Assembly: GCF_016522075.1 (NCBI RefSeq)
Contig: NZ_JAEHFW010000001.1
Span: 1,736,001 to 1,800,000, forward strand
Length of the DNA: 64,000 nucleotides
Direction of reading: 5' to 3'
Origin: Mucilaginibacter segetis
Lineage (GTDB): Bacteria > Bacteroidota > Bacteroidia > Sphingobacteriales > Sphingobacteriaceae
Part shown: positions 1 through 11,745 of the stretch, one piece after another
Layout: every line of letters starts with the position of its first letter
How positions within the stretch are numbered: position 1 is the stretch's first letter
Made by a program: the position numbers and the translations under genes
Notes under the pieces: generated by a model
What the model saw: the letters and a program-made list of their open reading frames with translations, nothing else
The model's database searches: none
What the model was told of the DNA's origin: nothing

Positions 1-2900
<2,900 letters not shown>

Positions 2901-2911
<11 letters not shown>

Positions 2912-3035
2912 ATCTATCTTAAACCAGGATGGCAAGGAAGAAAAGAATCCCGGCTCGGGTCAGAATAAGGCGGATCATCGATTACGTAGTCTCGGCATGA
3001 AACTTAAGACAAATTCAGACAATTATTATGCGTAA
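2901..3035 (+). CDS. Small overlapping ORF of 44 residues, unrecognised
   Basis: An ATG-started frame of 44 codons overlaps the last codons of the adaptor gene and runs 8 bases into the P-type ATPase gene, filling the gap between them. The predicted peptide is polar and basic (Lys, Asn, Asp, Arg rich) with no membrane segment or cysteine. It may be a translational-coupling leader rather than a functional protein, or chance. I recognise no family. Confidence 0.25.
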
Positions 3036-5004
3036 AGAATGTTGTGGAAATGAACAGCAGCCCGGCAAAGCGCCTGCTGAAAAAAATAAAAGATTGAATA
3101 CCGAAGAAGTCCTGGATATGCAGGGCGGCGACAATCATCAGGAAGAAGGCTGGCGGGGTCACTGGCCCTTACTGACTGCCTTACTGATATTGGCCGTAAT
3201 GCTGACGCTGGAATACGGTTTCAAATATCAGCCACCGTTTCCCGTTAACCTCATTATCTTTTTGATCGCTTTCGGCTTATCCGGGTACACCGTGTTGGGC
3301 ATGGCCTGGCGCAAGGCCAGGCACTATGATTTTTTTAACGAGTTCTTCCTGATGAGCGTGGCGACCATCGGCGCGTTCAGTATCGGTTCGTATAGTGAAG
3401 GCGTGGCCGTAATGGTTTTTTATTCCATCGGCGAATGGTTCCAGGACGCAGCGGTAGACCGTGCTAAAAGAAGCATCAAGGCGCTGCTGGATATCCGGCC
3501 CGATCAAGTGACGGTGATCCGCAACGGCCAAAGCCGTGAAGTAGACCCCAAGACGGTCAGGGTGGATGAGATCATCCAGGTAAAGGCCGGTGAGAAAGTA
3601 GCGCTGGACGGCGAGCTTTTTTCGGATGCCGCCAGCTTTAATACGGCAGCGCTGACCGGCGAAAGTAAGCCGGATACCAAACGAAAAGGGGAAAAGGTGC
3701 TGGCCGGGATGATCAACCTGGACAAAGTAAGCGAAGTGCAGGTTAAATCGCTGTTTAAGGACAGCAAGTTGAGCCAGATACTCGAAATGGTACAGGACGC
3801 CACTGCCCGTAAATCACAGACGCAACTGTTTATCAGCCGCTTTGCCAAGATCTATACACCGATTGTCTTTGCTTTGGCTTTAGGGGTTTGCCTGGTACCC
3901 TACTTTTTTGTGGACAGTTATAGCTTTCACCAGTGGTTTTACCGGGCTTTGGTATTCCTGGTGATCAGTTGTCCCTGCGCCCTGGTGGTCTCTATCCCGC
4001 TGGGTTATTTTGGTGGCATTGGGCTGGCCTCGCGTAACGGTATCTTATTTAAAGGCTCCAATTTTCTGGACGTGATGACCAAGATCGATATCGTGATCAT
4101 GGACAAGACCGGTACACTGACCAAAGGCGTGTTTAAAGTGCAGGAAGTCAAAGCGTCCAGCTTAGGCAAAGACGAACTGGTACGCCTGGCAGCCGCTATC
4201 GAAGCCAACTCTACGCATCCCATCGCTAAAGCGGTGGTAGAATATGCTGGCGATAAGGCTAAAGCAACCAAAGCAGAAAATGTCGAAGAAATCGCCGGAC
4301 ATGGTTTAAAGGGTACGGTTAACGGCAAGACGATACTGGCGGGGAATGCGAAGCTTTTAAAGAAATTCAATATTACCTATCCCGCTGAGGTAGATGGCTT
4401 GGTAGATACCGTTGTGGTACTTGCGGTTGATAATCAATATGCCGGTTACATCACTATTGCAGATGAGATCAAGGAAGATGCGAAGGAAGCTATTGAGCAG
4501 ATGCATAGTTTGAAGCTGCAAACGGTCATGCTATCCGGTGACAAGCAGGCGGTCGTAGAACAGGTCGCAAAAACCTTAGGCATTGACCAAGCCTTCGGTG
4601 ACCTGTTGCCGGATGGCAAGGTGGAAAAGGTGCAGGGTTTTAAGGATGCAGGAAAACGGATCGCTTTCGTTGGGGACGGCGTTAACGACGCGCCGGTGGT
4701 GGCGCTGGCTGATGCCGGAATTGCCATGGGCGGCCTGGGTAGCGATGCGACCATCGAAACGGCAGATGTGGTGATCCAGAATGACCAGCCGTCTAAGATT
4801 ACTACCGCTATCCGTGCCGGTAAGATCACGAGCCGGGTGGTCTGGCAGAACATCACCCTGGCCTTGACGGTTAAAGTGATCGTACTGGTTCTGGGTGCCG
4901 GTGGTGTCGCCAATCTTTGGGAAGCGGTCATTGCGGATGTGGGTGTAGCCTTGCTGGCGATCCTGAACGCTGTCCGTATACAAAAGATGTCGTTAAGCGA
5001 ATAG
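3028..5004 (+). CDS. Zn/Cd/Pb-type P1B ATPase (ZntA/CadA-like)
   Basis: A 658-residue heavy-metal translocating P-type ATPase that would pump divalent soft metals out across the inner membrane. Visible signatures are the metal-site CPC in SCPCALVVS (about residue 315), the phosphorylation motif DKTGTLT (about 359), and the hinge motif GDGVNDAP (about 549). A Lys in helix 7 (TVKVIVLVL, about 613) and an Asp in helix 8 (IADVGVALL, about 635) are the class P1B-2 marks for Zn2+/Cd2+/Pb2+. There is no N-terminal HMA domain; instead a short tail with a Cys-Cys pair near the start and His/Glu residues may do the sensing. It follows the CzcCBA-like genes on the same strand, so the two exporters probably serve one zinc/cadmium resistance unit. 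Confidence 0.9.
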   Translation: MRKECCGNEQQPGKAPAEKNKRLNTEEVLDMQGGDNHQEEGWRGHWPLLTALLILAVMLTLEYGFKYQPPFPVNLIIFLIAFGLSGYTVLGMAWRKARHYDFFNEFFLMSVATIGAFSIGSYSEGVAVMVFYSIGEWFQDAAVDRAKRSIKALLDIRPDQVTVIRNGQSREVDPKTVRVDEIIQVKAGEKVALDGELFSDAASFNTAALTGESKPDTKRKGEKVLAGMINLDKVSEVQVKSLFKDSKLSQILEMVQDATARKSQTQLFISRFAKIYTPIVFALALGVCLVPYFFVDSYSFHQWFYRALVFLVISCPCALVVSIPLGYFGGIGLASRNGILFKGSNFLDVMTKIDIVIMDKTGTLTKGVFKVQEVKASSLGKDELVRLAAAIEANSTHPIAKAVVEYAGDKAKATKAENVEEIAGHGLKGTVNGKTILAGNAKLLKKFNITYPAEVDGLVDTVVVLAVDNQYAGYITIADEIKEDAKEAIEQMHSLKLQTVMLSGDKQAVVEQVAKTLGIDQAFGDLLPDGKVEKVQGFKDAGKRIAFVGDGVNDAPVVALADAGIAMGGLGSDATIETADVVIQNDQPSKITTAIRAGKITSRVVWQNITLALTVKVIVLVLGAGGVANLWEAVIADVGVALLAILNAVRIQKMSLSE

Positions 5005-5027
5005 ATTATATCGTTGATACGGGGCCT

Positions 5028-5489
5028 CTATTCCCCCGCCTTTTGCAGACTATCGATCAGGGCCTTCATTTCTTTGATCTCCCTGACCTGGGTTTTGATG
5101 ATGCCGTCGGCCAGTTTACGCACCCGGCCGTCTTTGATATGGGCGTTCTCGCTGGTCATGATCGCGATAGAATGATGCGGGATCATCCCTTTCATGTACT
5201 GGATGTCACCGATACCCGCCTGCTTATGCACGCCAAAAAAGGCCAACATAAAGACAAGCACCCCGGAAAGGATCAGCCAGGTATTTTTCCGTTTATCCGG
5301 GTACATCACCGGCATCATGGCCAGCATGAGCACGGCCATCGCCGAGATCATCATCAGGGTCATATAGAACCGGGTCATATTCAGATAAATATGGTCCGGC
5401 TCATTCACATTCAGGAACATGATCCCGTACATCAGGACGAAAGAAACGGCCAGCATGGCCGCAAACTTTCCGTAATGGGCGTTTTTCAT
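5028..5489 (-). CDS. DUF305 membrane protein
   Basis: A 153-residue protein with three predicted membrane segments in its first 90 residues, followed by a short helical region containing YMKGMIPHHSIAIM, the conserved core of DUF305. DUF305 proteins are ferritin-like helical proteins often found beside copper/silver resistance genes, and some bind Cu or Ag through the His/Met cluster. It is the last gene of the minus-strand copper locus, 31 bases after CopA, and ends tail to tail with the zinc ATPase. A metal-binding or metal-transfer role at the membrane is inferred from context. Confidence 0.82.
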   Translation of the reverse strand: MKNAHYGKFAAMLAVSFVLMYGIMFLNVNEPDHIYLNMTRFYMTLMMISAMAVLMLAMMPVMYPDKRKNTWLILSGVLVFMLAFFGVHKQAGIGDIQYMKGMIPHHSIAIMTSENAHIKDGRVRKLADGIIKTQVREIKEMKALIDSLQKAGE

Positions 5490-5520
5490 CTCTAAAAAAC
5501 AGCGTGACCCGGCTTTTGTT

Positions 5521-8025
5521 TTACAGCTTGGTCCGCCTCAGCCTCAAAGCATTCCCAATGACGGATACCGAACTGAAGCTCATGGCCAGCGCAGCGATCA
5601 TTGGCGATAGCAGCAGCCCAAACGCAGGGTAGAGTACACCGGCTGCCAGCGGAATGCCGAGCACATTATAGCCCAGTGCAAAAAACAGGTTCTGCCGGAT
5701 ATTGCCCATCACCTTTTCACTCAGGCGCCTTGCTTTAGCAATACCGCGGATGTCTCCTTCTACCAGGGTAATGTCTGCGCTTTCAATGGCGACATCGGTA
5801 CCGGTACCCATGGCGATCCCGATATCTGCCTGCGAAAGCGCCGGCGCGTCGTTGATACCGTCGCCGGCCATGGCTACTTGCTTACCCGCTGCCTGCAGTT
5901 TCCTGACCTCGTTCAGTTTATCCTGCGGCAGTAACTGGGCCTTAAAGCCATCCAGATTAATTGCTATACTCACAGCACTGGCCGTATCCGCATTGTCACC
6001 GGTGAACATCAGCACCTGCATTCCTTCCTCATGCAGTTGCTGTATGGCTTGTCTGGCGTCCGGTTTTATTTTGTCTGAAATCACCACAAAGCCAAGCGCC
6101 AGCTGGCCCGCCGACAAATAAGAAACCGTTTTTCCCGCCCGCTGTGCTTCGGAAGCCTGCTTTTGCATATCCGGTGGAATGTTCACCTCAAGTTCGTCCA
6201 TCAGCTTTTGATTGCCTAGGCCAAGTTTTGCCTGGTTGAACAACCCGGTTACGCCTTTGCCGGTAACGGCCTCGAAATTAGAGACCGGCTGTACGGAGAT
6301 ATTTTTTTCTTTTCCATATTTCAGGATGGCCTGCGCCAGCGGGTGCTCACTGTTGGCATTCAGGGCGACGAGTCTTTCCAGCAATTCGTTTTCGGAAAGG
6401 CCATTCTCCCGGCCGGCAACCTGTTCCACCGACGGCTTGCCCTCGGTAACGGTGCCGGTCTTATCGATCACTACCACTCGAATGGCGTTCATCGCTTCCA
6501 GGGCTCCGGCGTTCTTGATCAGTATGCCTGATTGCGCGCCTTTGCCCACACCGACCATGATGGACATCGGTGTGGCCAGTCCCAGGGCGCAGGGGCAGGC
6601 AATGATCAGCACCGCTACCGCATTCACAAAACCATAGACCAGCGAGGGCTCCGGCCCCCAAATCGCCCATATGACAAAGGTAATGACCGCGATCAGCACC
6701 ACTGCCGGTACAAAATAACCGGAGATCCGGTCGGCCGTTTGCTGGATAGGCGCTTTCGAGCGGCTGGCGGTGTTTACCATGTCGATGATCTGGGCAAGCA
6801 GTGTATCGGACCCGACTTTTTCCGCAATCATGATAAAGGTTTTGTTGCCATTGATGGTACCTGCTTTAACCGCATCGCCCTGTTGTTTTTCTACGGGTAC
6901 CGGCTCCCCGGTGATCATAGATTCGTCTATTACCGCCTGGCCTTCCTGTATGCTCCCGTCTACCGGAATTTTTTCGCCCGGCTTTACCCGCAGCAGGTCG
7001 CCGGCACGGATGCTATCAATGGAAACAACCTCTTCTTTACCATCTTTGATCAGCGTCGCCTGGTTTGGGGCCAGCTTGAGTAGTTCCCGTATAGCGCTGT
7101 TGGTTTTACCATGCGCGCGGGCTTCGAGCAATTGTCCTAACAATACCAGTGTAAGGATAACAGCAGCAGCTTCGAAATAGAGATACACCGTTCCGTGATG
7201 CGTCTTAAATTCATCCGGAAAGCTATCCGGCATAAGCAGTGCAACCACGCTGAACAGCCAGGACACGCCGGCACCGATGCCGATCAGCGTGAACATGTTC
7301 AGGTTCCAGGTAATGACCGAGCGCCAGGCCCGCTCAAAGAACATCCAGGTGGCATAAAACACCACCGGGAGCGAGAGCGCGAACTGCACCCAGTTCCAGT
7401 AGGTTACCGGCATTAACCTGAACAAAGGATTATTGGTCAGCATTTCGCTCATGGAAATGATAAAGATGGGCAGGGTAAATCCGGCTGCGATCTTTAATTT
7501 CCTGAGAAGTTGCTGATAGGTCCGGTCTTCGTCCTCGCTGTTGTTCATAGCCACCAGCTCCATTCCGCAGATCGGGCAGGCCCCCGGCTGATCCCGTATA
7601 ATTTCGGGATGCATAGGGCAGGTATATTTCGTTTGACTTACCCTGGCAGGCTGCTGCACCAGGTCCATCCCACATACCGGGCAATTGCCGGGTTTGTCGT
7701 AAGTCTTTTCACCCTCGCAATGCATGGGACAATAATAGGTACCTGACCCAGTTCCCATAGGCGATGGCCGGCTATGCGCCTGGGAATGTTTGTGTGGCAC
7801 GGGCTTGCCGGTGCCGTGATCTGCTGCCAGGGTGTAATCTCCAGCCTGCGCCACAGCATGCTGTAATTGTTCCAGGGGAATATGTGTTTCCATGTCGATA
7901 ACCGCCTGCGGCGGTTCCAGGGTTACTTTTGCGGAAACGCCTTGTAGCTGATTCAATGCTTTTTCTACTTTATCCCGGCAGCCATTGCAGTGCATGCCAT
8001 TAATCCTGTAACGATGTTGCATCAT
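5521..8025 (-). CDS. copA: Cu+/Ag+ exporting P1B-1 ATPase with HMA and two CPxCGM metal-binding modules
   Basis: An 834-residue copper ATPase. Residues 1-65 are an HMA domain with MHCNGCRDK (MxCxxC). Residues about 95-165 hold two copies of the short Cys/His metal-binding module (YYCPMH..CPVCGM and YTCPMH..CPICGM). The pump core has [10 protein letters not shown] (about residue 475), DKTGTVTEG (about 519) and GDGINDAP (about 719), and the last helices carry the Asn/Tyr (helix 7) and MxxSS (AMSFSSVS, helix 8) residues typical of the Cu+ class P1B-1. It would move cytosolic Cu+ or Ag+ to the periplasm, where the CusCBA pump encoded upstream takes over. It follows the second CusB gene by about 50 bases on the same strand. 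Confidence 0.95.
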   Translation of the reverse strand: MMQHRYRINGMHCNGCRDKVEKALNQLQGVSAKVTLEPPQAVIDMETHIPLEQLQHAVAQAGDYTLAADHGTGKPVPHKHSQAHSRPSPMGTGSGTYYCPMHCEGEKTYDKPGNCPVCGMDLVQQPARVSQTKYTCPMHPEIIRDQPGACPICGMELVAMNNSEDEDRTYQQLLRKLKIAAGFTLPIFIISMSEMLTNNPLFRLMPVTYWNWVQFALSLPVVFYATWMFFERAWRSVITWNLNMFTLIGIGAGVSWLFSVVALLMPDSFPDEFKTHHGTVYLYFEAAAVILTLVLLGQLLEARAHGKTNSAIRELLKLAPNQATLIKDGKEEVVSIDSIRAGDLLRVKPGEKIPVDGSIQEGQAVIDESMITGEPVPVEKQQGDAVKAGTINGNKTFIMIAEKVGSDTLLAQIIDMVNTASRSKAPIQQTADRISGYFVPAVVLIAVITFVIWAIWGPEPSLVYGFVNAVAVLIIACPCALGLATPMSIMVGVGKGAQSGILIKNAGALEAMNAIRVVVIDKTGTVTEGKPSVEQVAGRENGLSENELLERLVALNANSEHPLAQAILKYGKEKNISVQPVSNFEAVTGKGVTGLFNQAKLGLGNQKLMDELEVNIPPDMQKQASEAQRAGKTVSYLSAGQLALGFVVISDKIKPDARQAIQQLHEEGMQVLMFTGDNADTASAVSIAINLDGFKAQLLPQDKLNEVRKLQAAGKQVAMAGDGINDAPALSQADIGIAMGTGTDVAIESADITLVEGDIRGIAKARRLSEKVMGNIRQNLFFALGYNVLGIPLAAGVLYPAFGLLLSPMIAALAMSFSSVSVIGNALRLRRTKL

Positions 8026-8076
8026 GATCTTTGCTTTAATAAATGAATAATAAAAACCTGTCCCTTTCTGTTTGAC

Positions 8077-9294
8077 CTACATTTTCATACCGGTCATATT
8101 GTGCTGGGTGCCATGCCGGAAAAGCATTTCGCTGTTAAGCAGGTAGGCGCCCGAGGTAACCACTACAGTGCCTGCCTGCAGGCCTGAGCGCACCTGTATC
8201 ATTCCGTTTCCCGCCTCGCCTGTTTCAATTCTTTTTGCCGAAAAGCTGCCATCGGCATTTTTCACCCATACTGCACTGCCCTGACCGTCGCGTAACACAG
8301 CTGGCACCGGTACCGCCTGCACCTGTGCGCTTTTACCCGTGTATACCTTGGCCTGCATACCCGGTCGGATGAGACCGTCCGGATTAGGTATGCCTACCCG
8401 AATCAGGGTGAGCGCAGCATCGTCCGACAGTTCAGGGTTAATGAAACTGATTGTTCCGCTGAGGCCCTGCTGGGGCAGCTCCTGAATATCCACTTTTACC
8501 TTGTCGCCTTCGCGGTATTGGGCGATTTCGCCCGTGTAGACCTGTGCCTCCACCCAAAGCCGGTTGAGCTGGTAAACCCGCAAAACGGGGAAACCCTCGG
8601 TTACATAATCACCCTCATGTACGCCGATCTCGGTTACCGTGCCGCCGACCGTGCTTAAAATACCGGTCGTAGCGGAAGCCTGCCCGGTGCGGGCAAGTGC
8701 ATCAATCTGTTTAGTGGTCAATCCCCATAGCTTAAGTTTCTGGCGGGCGGCAGCCACAAGGGCCTGGTAGTCCATATCAGGGTTGTGTAGCTGTTGCTGC
8801 TGTGCCTTTGCCAGAAGAAATGAGCGTTCGGCTTCCAGCAGTTCCTCGCTATAAATCCGGTAAACGGGCTCACCAATCCGCACTTGTTCACCTACCGAAC
8901 GTACAAACAGTTGTTCAATACGTCCCGGAAGTCGTGCGCTCAGCTGATCGGCTGTGTTTTCATCAGTGGTAACGGTGCCGGTGAGCACTTTCTCTGTACT
9001 AATGCCCGTCTCCCGCACAGTGTCTGTATGTATATTGGCCAGCTTCAATTGTAAATCAGTAAGCCGGATGCTGTTCATGCCCGGCTCGTGCACCTGATCA
9101 ACTTTGATAAGCTTCATTCCGCAAACGGGACAATTGCCCGGATGCGTTTCATGTACCTGTGGGTGCATGGAGCAGGTATAATAAAAGCTTTGCTGTTGTT
9201 TGGCTTCTATTTGAGTCTTCTTTTTGTCTGAATGACATGCTGTCATCAGCAATACAAAAGCCAACGCTGAAAGTAGAATTGTTGTCTTAGTCAT
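8077..9294 (-). CDS. CusB-type efflux adaptor, copy 2, with N-terminal metal-binding module
   Basis: A 405-residue lipoprotein (lipobox MTAC, Cys20). Residues about 38-68 carry a YTCSMHPQVH..CPVCGM metal-binding module, followed by barrel-sandwich and helical-hairpin regions of a CusB-like membrane-fusion protein and a Met/His-rich C-terminus ending in MTGMKM. It would pass Cu+/Ag+ to CusA from the periplasm. The gene overlaps the neighbouring adaptor gene by 8 bases, so the two are translationally coupled. Two distinct adaptors beside a single CusA is unusual; they may form a mixed ring or have different metal donors. Confidence 0.9.
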   Translation of the reverse strand: MTKTTILLSALAFVLLMTACHSDKKKTQIEAKQQQSFYYTCSMHPQVHETHPGNCPVCGMKLIKVDQVHEPGMNSIRLTDLQLKLANIHTDTVRETGISTEKVLTGTVTTDENTADQLSARLPGRIEQLFVRSVGEQVRIGEPVYRIYSEELLEAERSFLLAKAQQQQLHNPDMDYQALVAAARQKLKLWGLTTKQIDALARTGQASATTGILSTVGGTVTEIGVHEGDYVTEGFPVLRVYQLNRLWVEAQVYTGEIAQYREGDKVKVDIQELPQQGLSGTISFINPELSDDAALTLIRVGIPNPDGLIRPGMQAKVYTGKSAQVQAVPVPAVLRDGQGSAVWVKNADGSFSAKRIETGEAGNGMIQVRSGLQAGTVVVTSGAYLLNSEMLFRHGTQHNMTGMKM

Positions 9295-10534
9295 TTCCGT
9301 TTCGGGTTTTAATAAAACTGTCGCTGCCTACCAGGTACTGCGCATCGGCGGCAACACTGTCTGTAGTGGAAAGTCCGGTGGTAATCTGTACTTCGTTGTT
9401 GCGGCTCAAGCCGGTGCTAACCGCCTGCGCTTCGTAAACACCGGCGTTTTTCAACCAGACCATGCTTTGTTGACCGAGGCTGAGCACGGCGGCGCGGGGT
9501 AGCCATAAGCCTTTTTTTGAACCGGCTGCAATGTCACCCCGGAGCACACTGCCCACGTGCATGTGGTGGTCATGATTTTCCAGGTAAACACGAACGGTGG
9601 TCGTCTTGTCGGCAGTCTGTATTGGCGCTATGAAATTAACTTCTCCCGTCATCGTCATGCTCGCATCTGGGATGGTAAGGGTAACCGGCTGCCCAACCCG
9701 TATGCCGGAAACATCGGCCGGTTTTATTTTGAGCAGGGCCCATACCTGGTGCTCATCCAGCACCTGGAACAGCGTTTGTCCCTTTTGCACATACATGCCC
9801 TCGCGCAGGTTTAAAGGCGTCGTCTGGTTGTAGTTGTTATTGCCTGCGCCTGCATTCATCATTTGGCTGTGGGTTGCATCATGAACATGGCCGCTATAAT
9901 TACTATAAACGGGCAAGCTATAGAAAGGGCGACCAGTACGGATAAGCGTACTGATCTGCGCTTCAGTCATGCCCAGTAGTAGCAAACGATCGCGTGCTGC
10001 TTTTATAAGCCCGGGCTCGTTCGATGAGGTTTGTTGCAGATAAAGCAGGTCCTGCTGTGCGGTGACCATTTCAGGGCTATATATGTCCATAATCCGCTGC
10101 CCTTTGCGTATCTGCTGAAAAGAATATTTTATATATAGCTTTTCAATCCGGCCCGAAAATCGGGCTGCAATATTATTAAAGCGGCGGGTGTCAAACGCCA
10201 GATAACCTGCCGCATGCACCGTATCAGCCATGGTTTTTTCTGTGGGATGTACTGTTTTTATATGAGCAATAACAGAAGCGTTTACCGGGCGCATTACCGT
10301 TTGCAAATCTATCAGCGTTTGTTCTACCGGTTCCTCGCTTTTCTTTACCAGCGTCATACCACAAATAGGGCAATTGCCTGGTTTATCTTCATGTACCTGC
10401 GGGTGCATAGAACAGGTATAATAAAATGATGCCTGGGTTTGTGTTACTTCGGGTTGTTGTTTTGTGCTGCCCGAGCAGGCTGCCAATAACAACAAAGCAC
10501 ATAGCATACTAATATTTCTCCAGTTCTTTTTCAT
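9287..10534 (-). CDS. cusB: CusB-type efflux adaptor, copy 1, with N-terminal metal-binding module
   Basis: A 415-residue lipoprotein (lipobox LAAC, Cys20) with a YTCSMHPQVH..CPICGM module at about residues 38-68, then a CusB-like adaptor body. A His/Asn/Gly-rich insert around residues 210-235 (HVHDATHSQMMN) and an HDHHMH stretch near 325 could add metal ligands. The first ATG overlaps the CusC gene by 26 bases; a second ATG at 10507 would remove the overlap but shorten the signal peptide, so I keep the first. It lies between CusC and the second adaptor in the copper operon. Confidence 0.9.
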   Translation of the reverse strand: MKKNWRNISMLCALLLLAACSGSTKQQPEVTQTQASFYYTCSMHPQVHEDKPGNCPICGMTLVKKSEEPVEQTLIDLQTVMRPVNASVIAHIKTVHPTEKTMADTVHAAGYLAFDTRRFNNIAARFSGRIEKLYIKYSFQQIRKGQRIMDIYSPEMVTAQQDLLYLQQTSSNEPGLIKAARDRLLLLGMTEAQISTLIRTGRPFYSLPVYSNYSGHVHDATHSQMMNAGAGNNNYNQTTPLNLREGMYVQKGQTLFQVLDEHQVWALLKIKPADVSGIRVGQPVTLTIPDASMTMTGEVNFIAPIQTADKTTTVRVYLENHDHHMHVGSVLRGDIAAGSKKGLWLPRAAVLSLGQQSMVWLKNAGVYEAQAVSTGLSRNNEVQITTGLSTTDSVAADAQYLVGSDSFIKTRNGND

Positions 10535-11741
10535 AAGCTATCTGTAAGGTAAATAGCGCCTGCATGTCATCTAAGGCGGCCATGCGGGCCTGTTGTAAAT
10601 CATCTATGGCATCCAGTACGGCTGGCAGGTCGCCCGTATTTTGCTCGTACGTCAGCAACGCCGTTTTATAAGCATGCTGAAATGCGGGTATAATCCTTGT
10701 GCTGTCGTTATCCAATTGTTTTTGCTGGCTTTGAATGGACGCTTCCAGAGCAGCCAGCTGCCCCCTGGCCCGGTTAAGCACATCAAGCCGCTGCTGCTGC
10801 AAGGCAGCTACCTCATAACCAAGACCTTTTAAGTCGGCTTTATATCGTTTAGACGACCATGGTGAAATTGGGATAGTAACCGATGCCATCAACGTATACT
10901 GATCGGGGTTAGCTCCGTAAGTAAACATGTGACCTGCCTGGATGCCAAAATCAGGCTTACGTTCGCTATAAGCCATTTTGGCCTGCAATTGGTGCAGATC
11001 AATATTTCGGTCTATACTTTTGATATCGCTTCGTGCAGAGGCGAGTGAGGCGGTATCAGAGGATAGTAAAGGGAATGCCTGTGCAACAATATTGGTATCC
11101 ACTGCAAACACAGCCGAAGGATCACGGTTCATCAAGGTATTGAGCATTATATTTTGCTGGTTAACCTCATTCTGTAGCTGTGCACGGGTATTATCCAATT
11201 GATAAAGCCGCGCCTTTACCTTGTAAATATTGCTCAGTTTTTCTTTGTTATAGGTAAGCCTGATATTGGCATCCTTTAGCATATAATCAAACAACGCTTG
11301 TATGTTTTGTAACAAGTTTAGCTTTTTCTCCAACACCACACGGACAGCATAAGCTTCCCGGGCCTGTGCAAATAATTGGTTTTGCAAAGCTGACTTATCA
11401 GCAAGGGTTACAGAAGCCTTTGCTTGTTCAAATTGCTTTTTTGCCTTTAGTTTGGCCGGATTAGTAAACATTTGCTCTCCGGTTACCATAAAAGCACCCA
11501 TATTGGGGTTCGTTTTATAAGGCGTCATAAACTGCCCGGCGCTAAGCTTGGGCGCATCCAGGTTTTTTGCACCCTCGGCATAGGCATTTTCTGCATTTGC
11601 CTGCGCATCAAAAGCACTCAAAGCCGGGTTTTTAGCTACAAGAGACAGCACACTGTCTAAGGTTAACACCTGCTGTGCCTTTGTGTGGAGTGAAATGAGG
11701 ATAAGCGGCAACGCGCAACAGATCATTAATTTTGTTCTCAT
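10509..11741 (-). CDS. cusC: TolC-family outer-membrane factor of the copper efflux system (CusC-like)
   Basis: A 410-residue protein with a signal peptide ending near HTKAQ (residues 1-23) followed by long amphipathic helices rich in Gln, Ala and Leu, the usual make-up of TolC/CusC channel subunits. It would form the outer-membrane exit duct of the CusCBA complex. It starts 4 bases after the CusA stop and overlaps the next adaptor gene by 26 bases. Unlike the first-strand zinc system, here duct and pump are separate genes. Confidence 0.88.
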   Translation of the reverse strand: MRTKLMICCALPLILISLHTKAQQVLTLDSVLSLVAKNPALSAFDAQANAENAYAEGAKNLDAPKLSAGQFMTPYKTNPNMGAFMVTGEQMFTNPAKLKAKKQFEQAKASVTLADKSALQNQLFAQAREAYAVRVVLEKKLNLLQNIQALFDYMLKDANIRLTYNKEKLSNIYKVKARLYQLDNTRAQLQNEVNQQNIMLNTLMNRDPSAVFAVDTNIVAQAFPLLSSDTASLASARSDIKSIDRNIDLHQLQAKMAYSERKPDFGIQAGHMFTYGANPDQYTLMASVTIPISPWSSKRYKADLKGLGYEVAALQQQRLDVLNRARGQLAALEASIQSQQKQLDNDSTRIIPAFQHAYKTALLTYEQNTGDLPAVLDAIDDLQQARMAALDDMQALFTLQIAYEKELEKY

Positions 11742-11745
11742 TGTC

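Noticed and set aside
4917..5495. A 192-codon plus-strand frame opposite the DUF305 gene
   Set aside because: It is His-rich only because it is antisense to the Met/His-rich DUF305 gene, which has clear family motifs and membrane segments.
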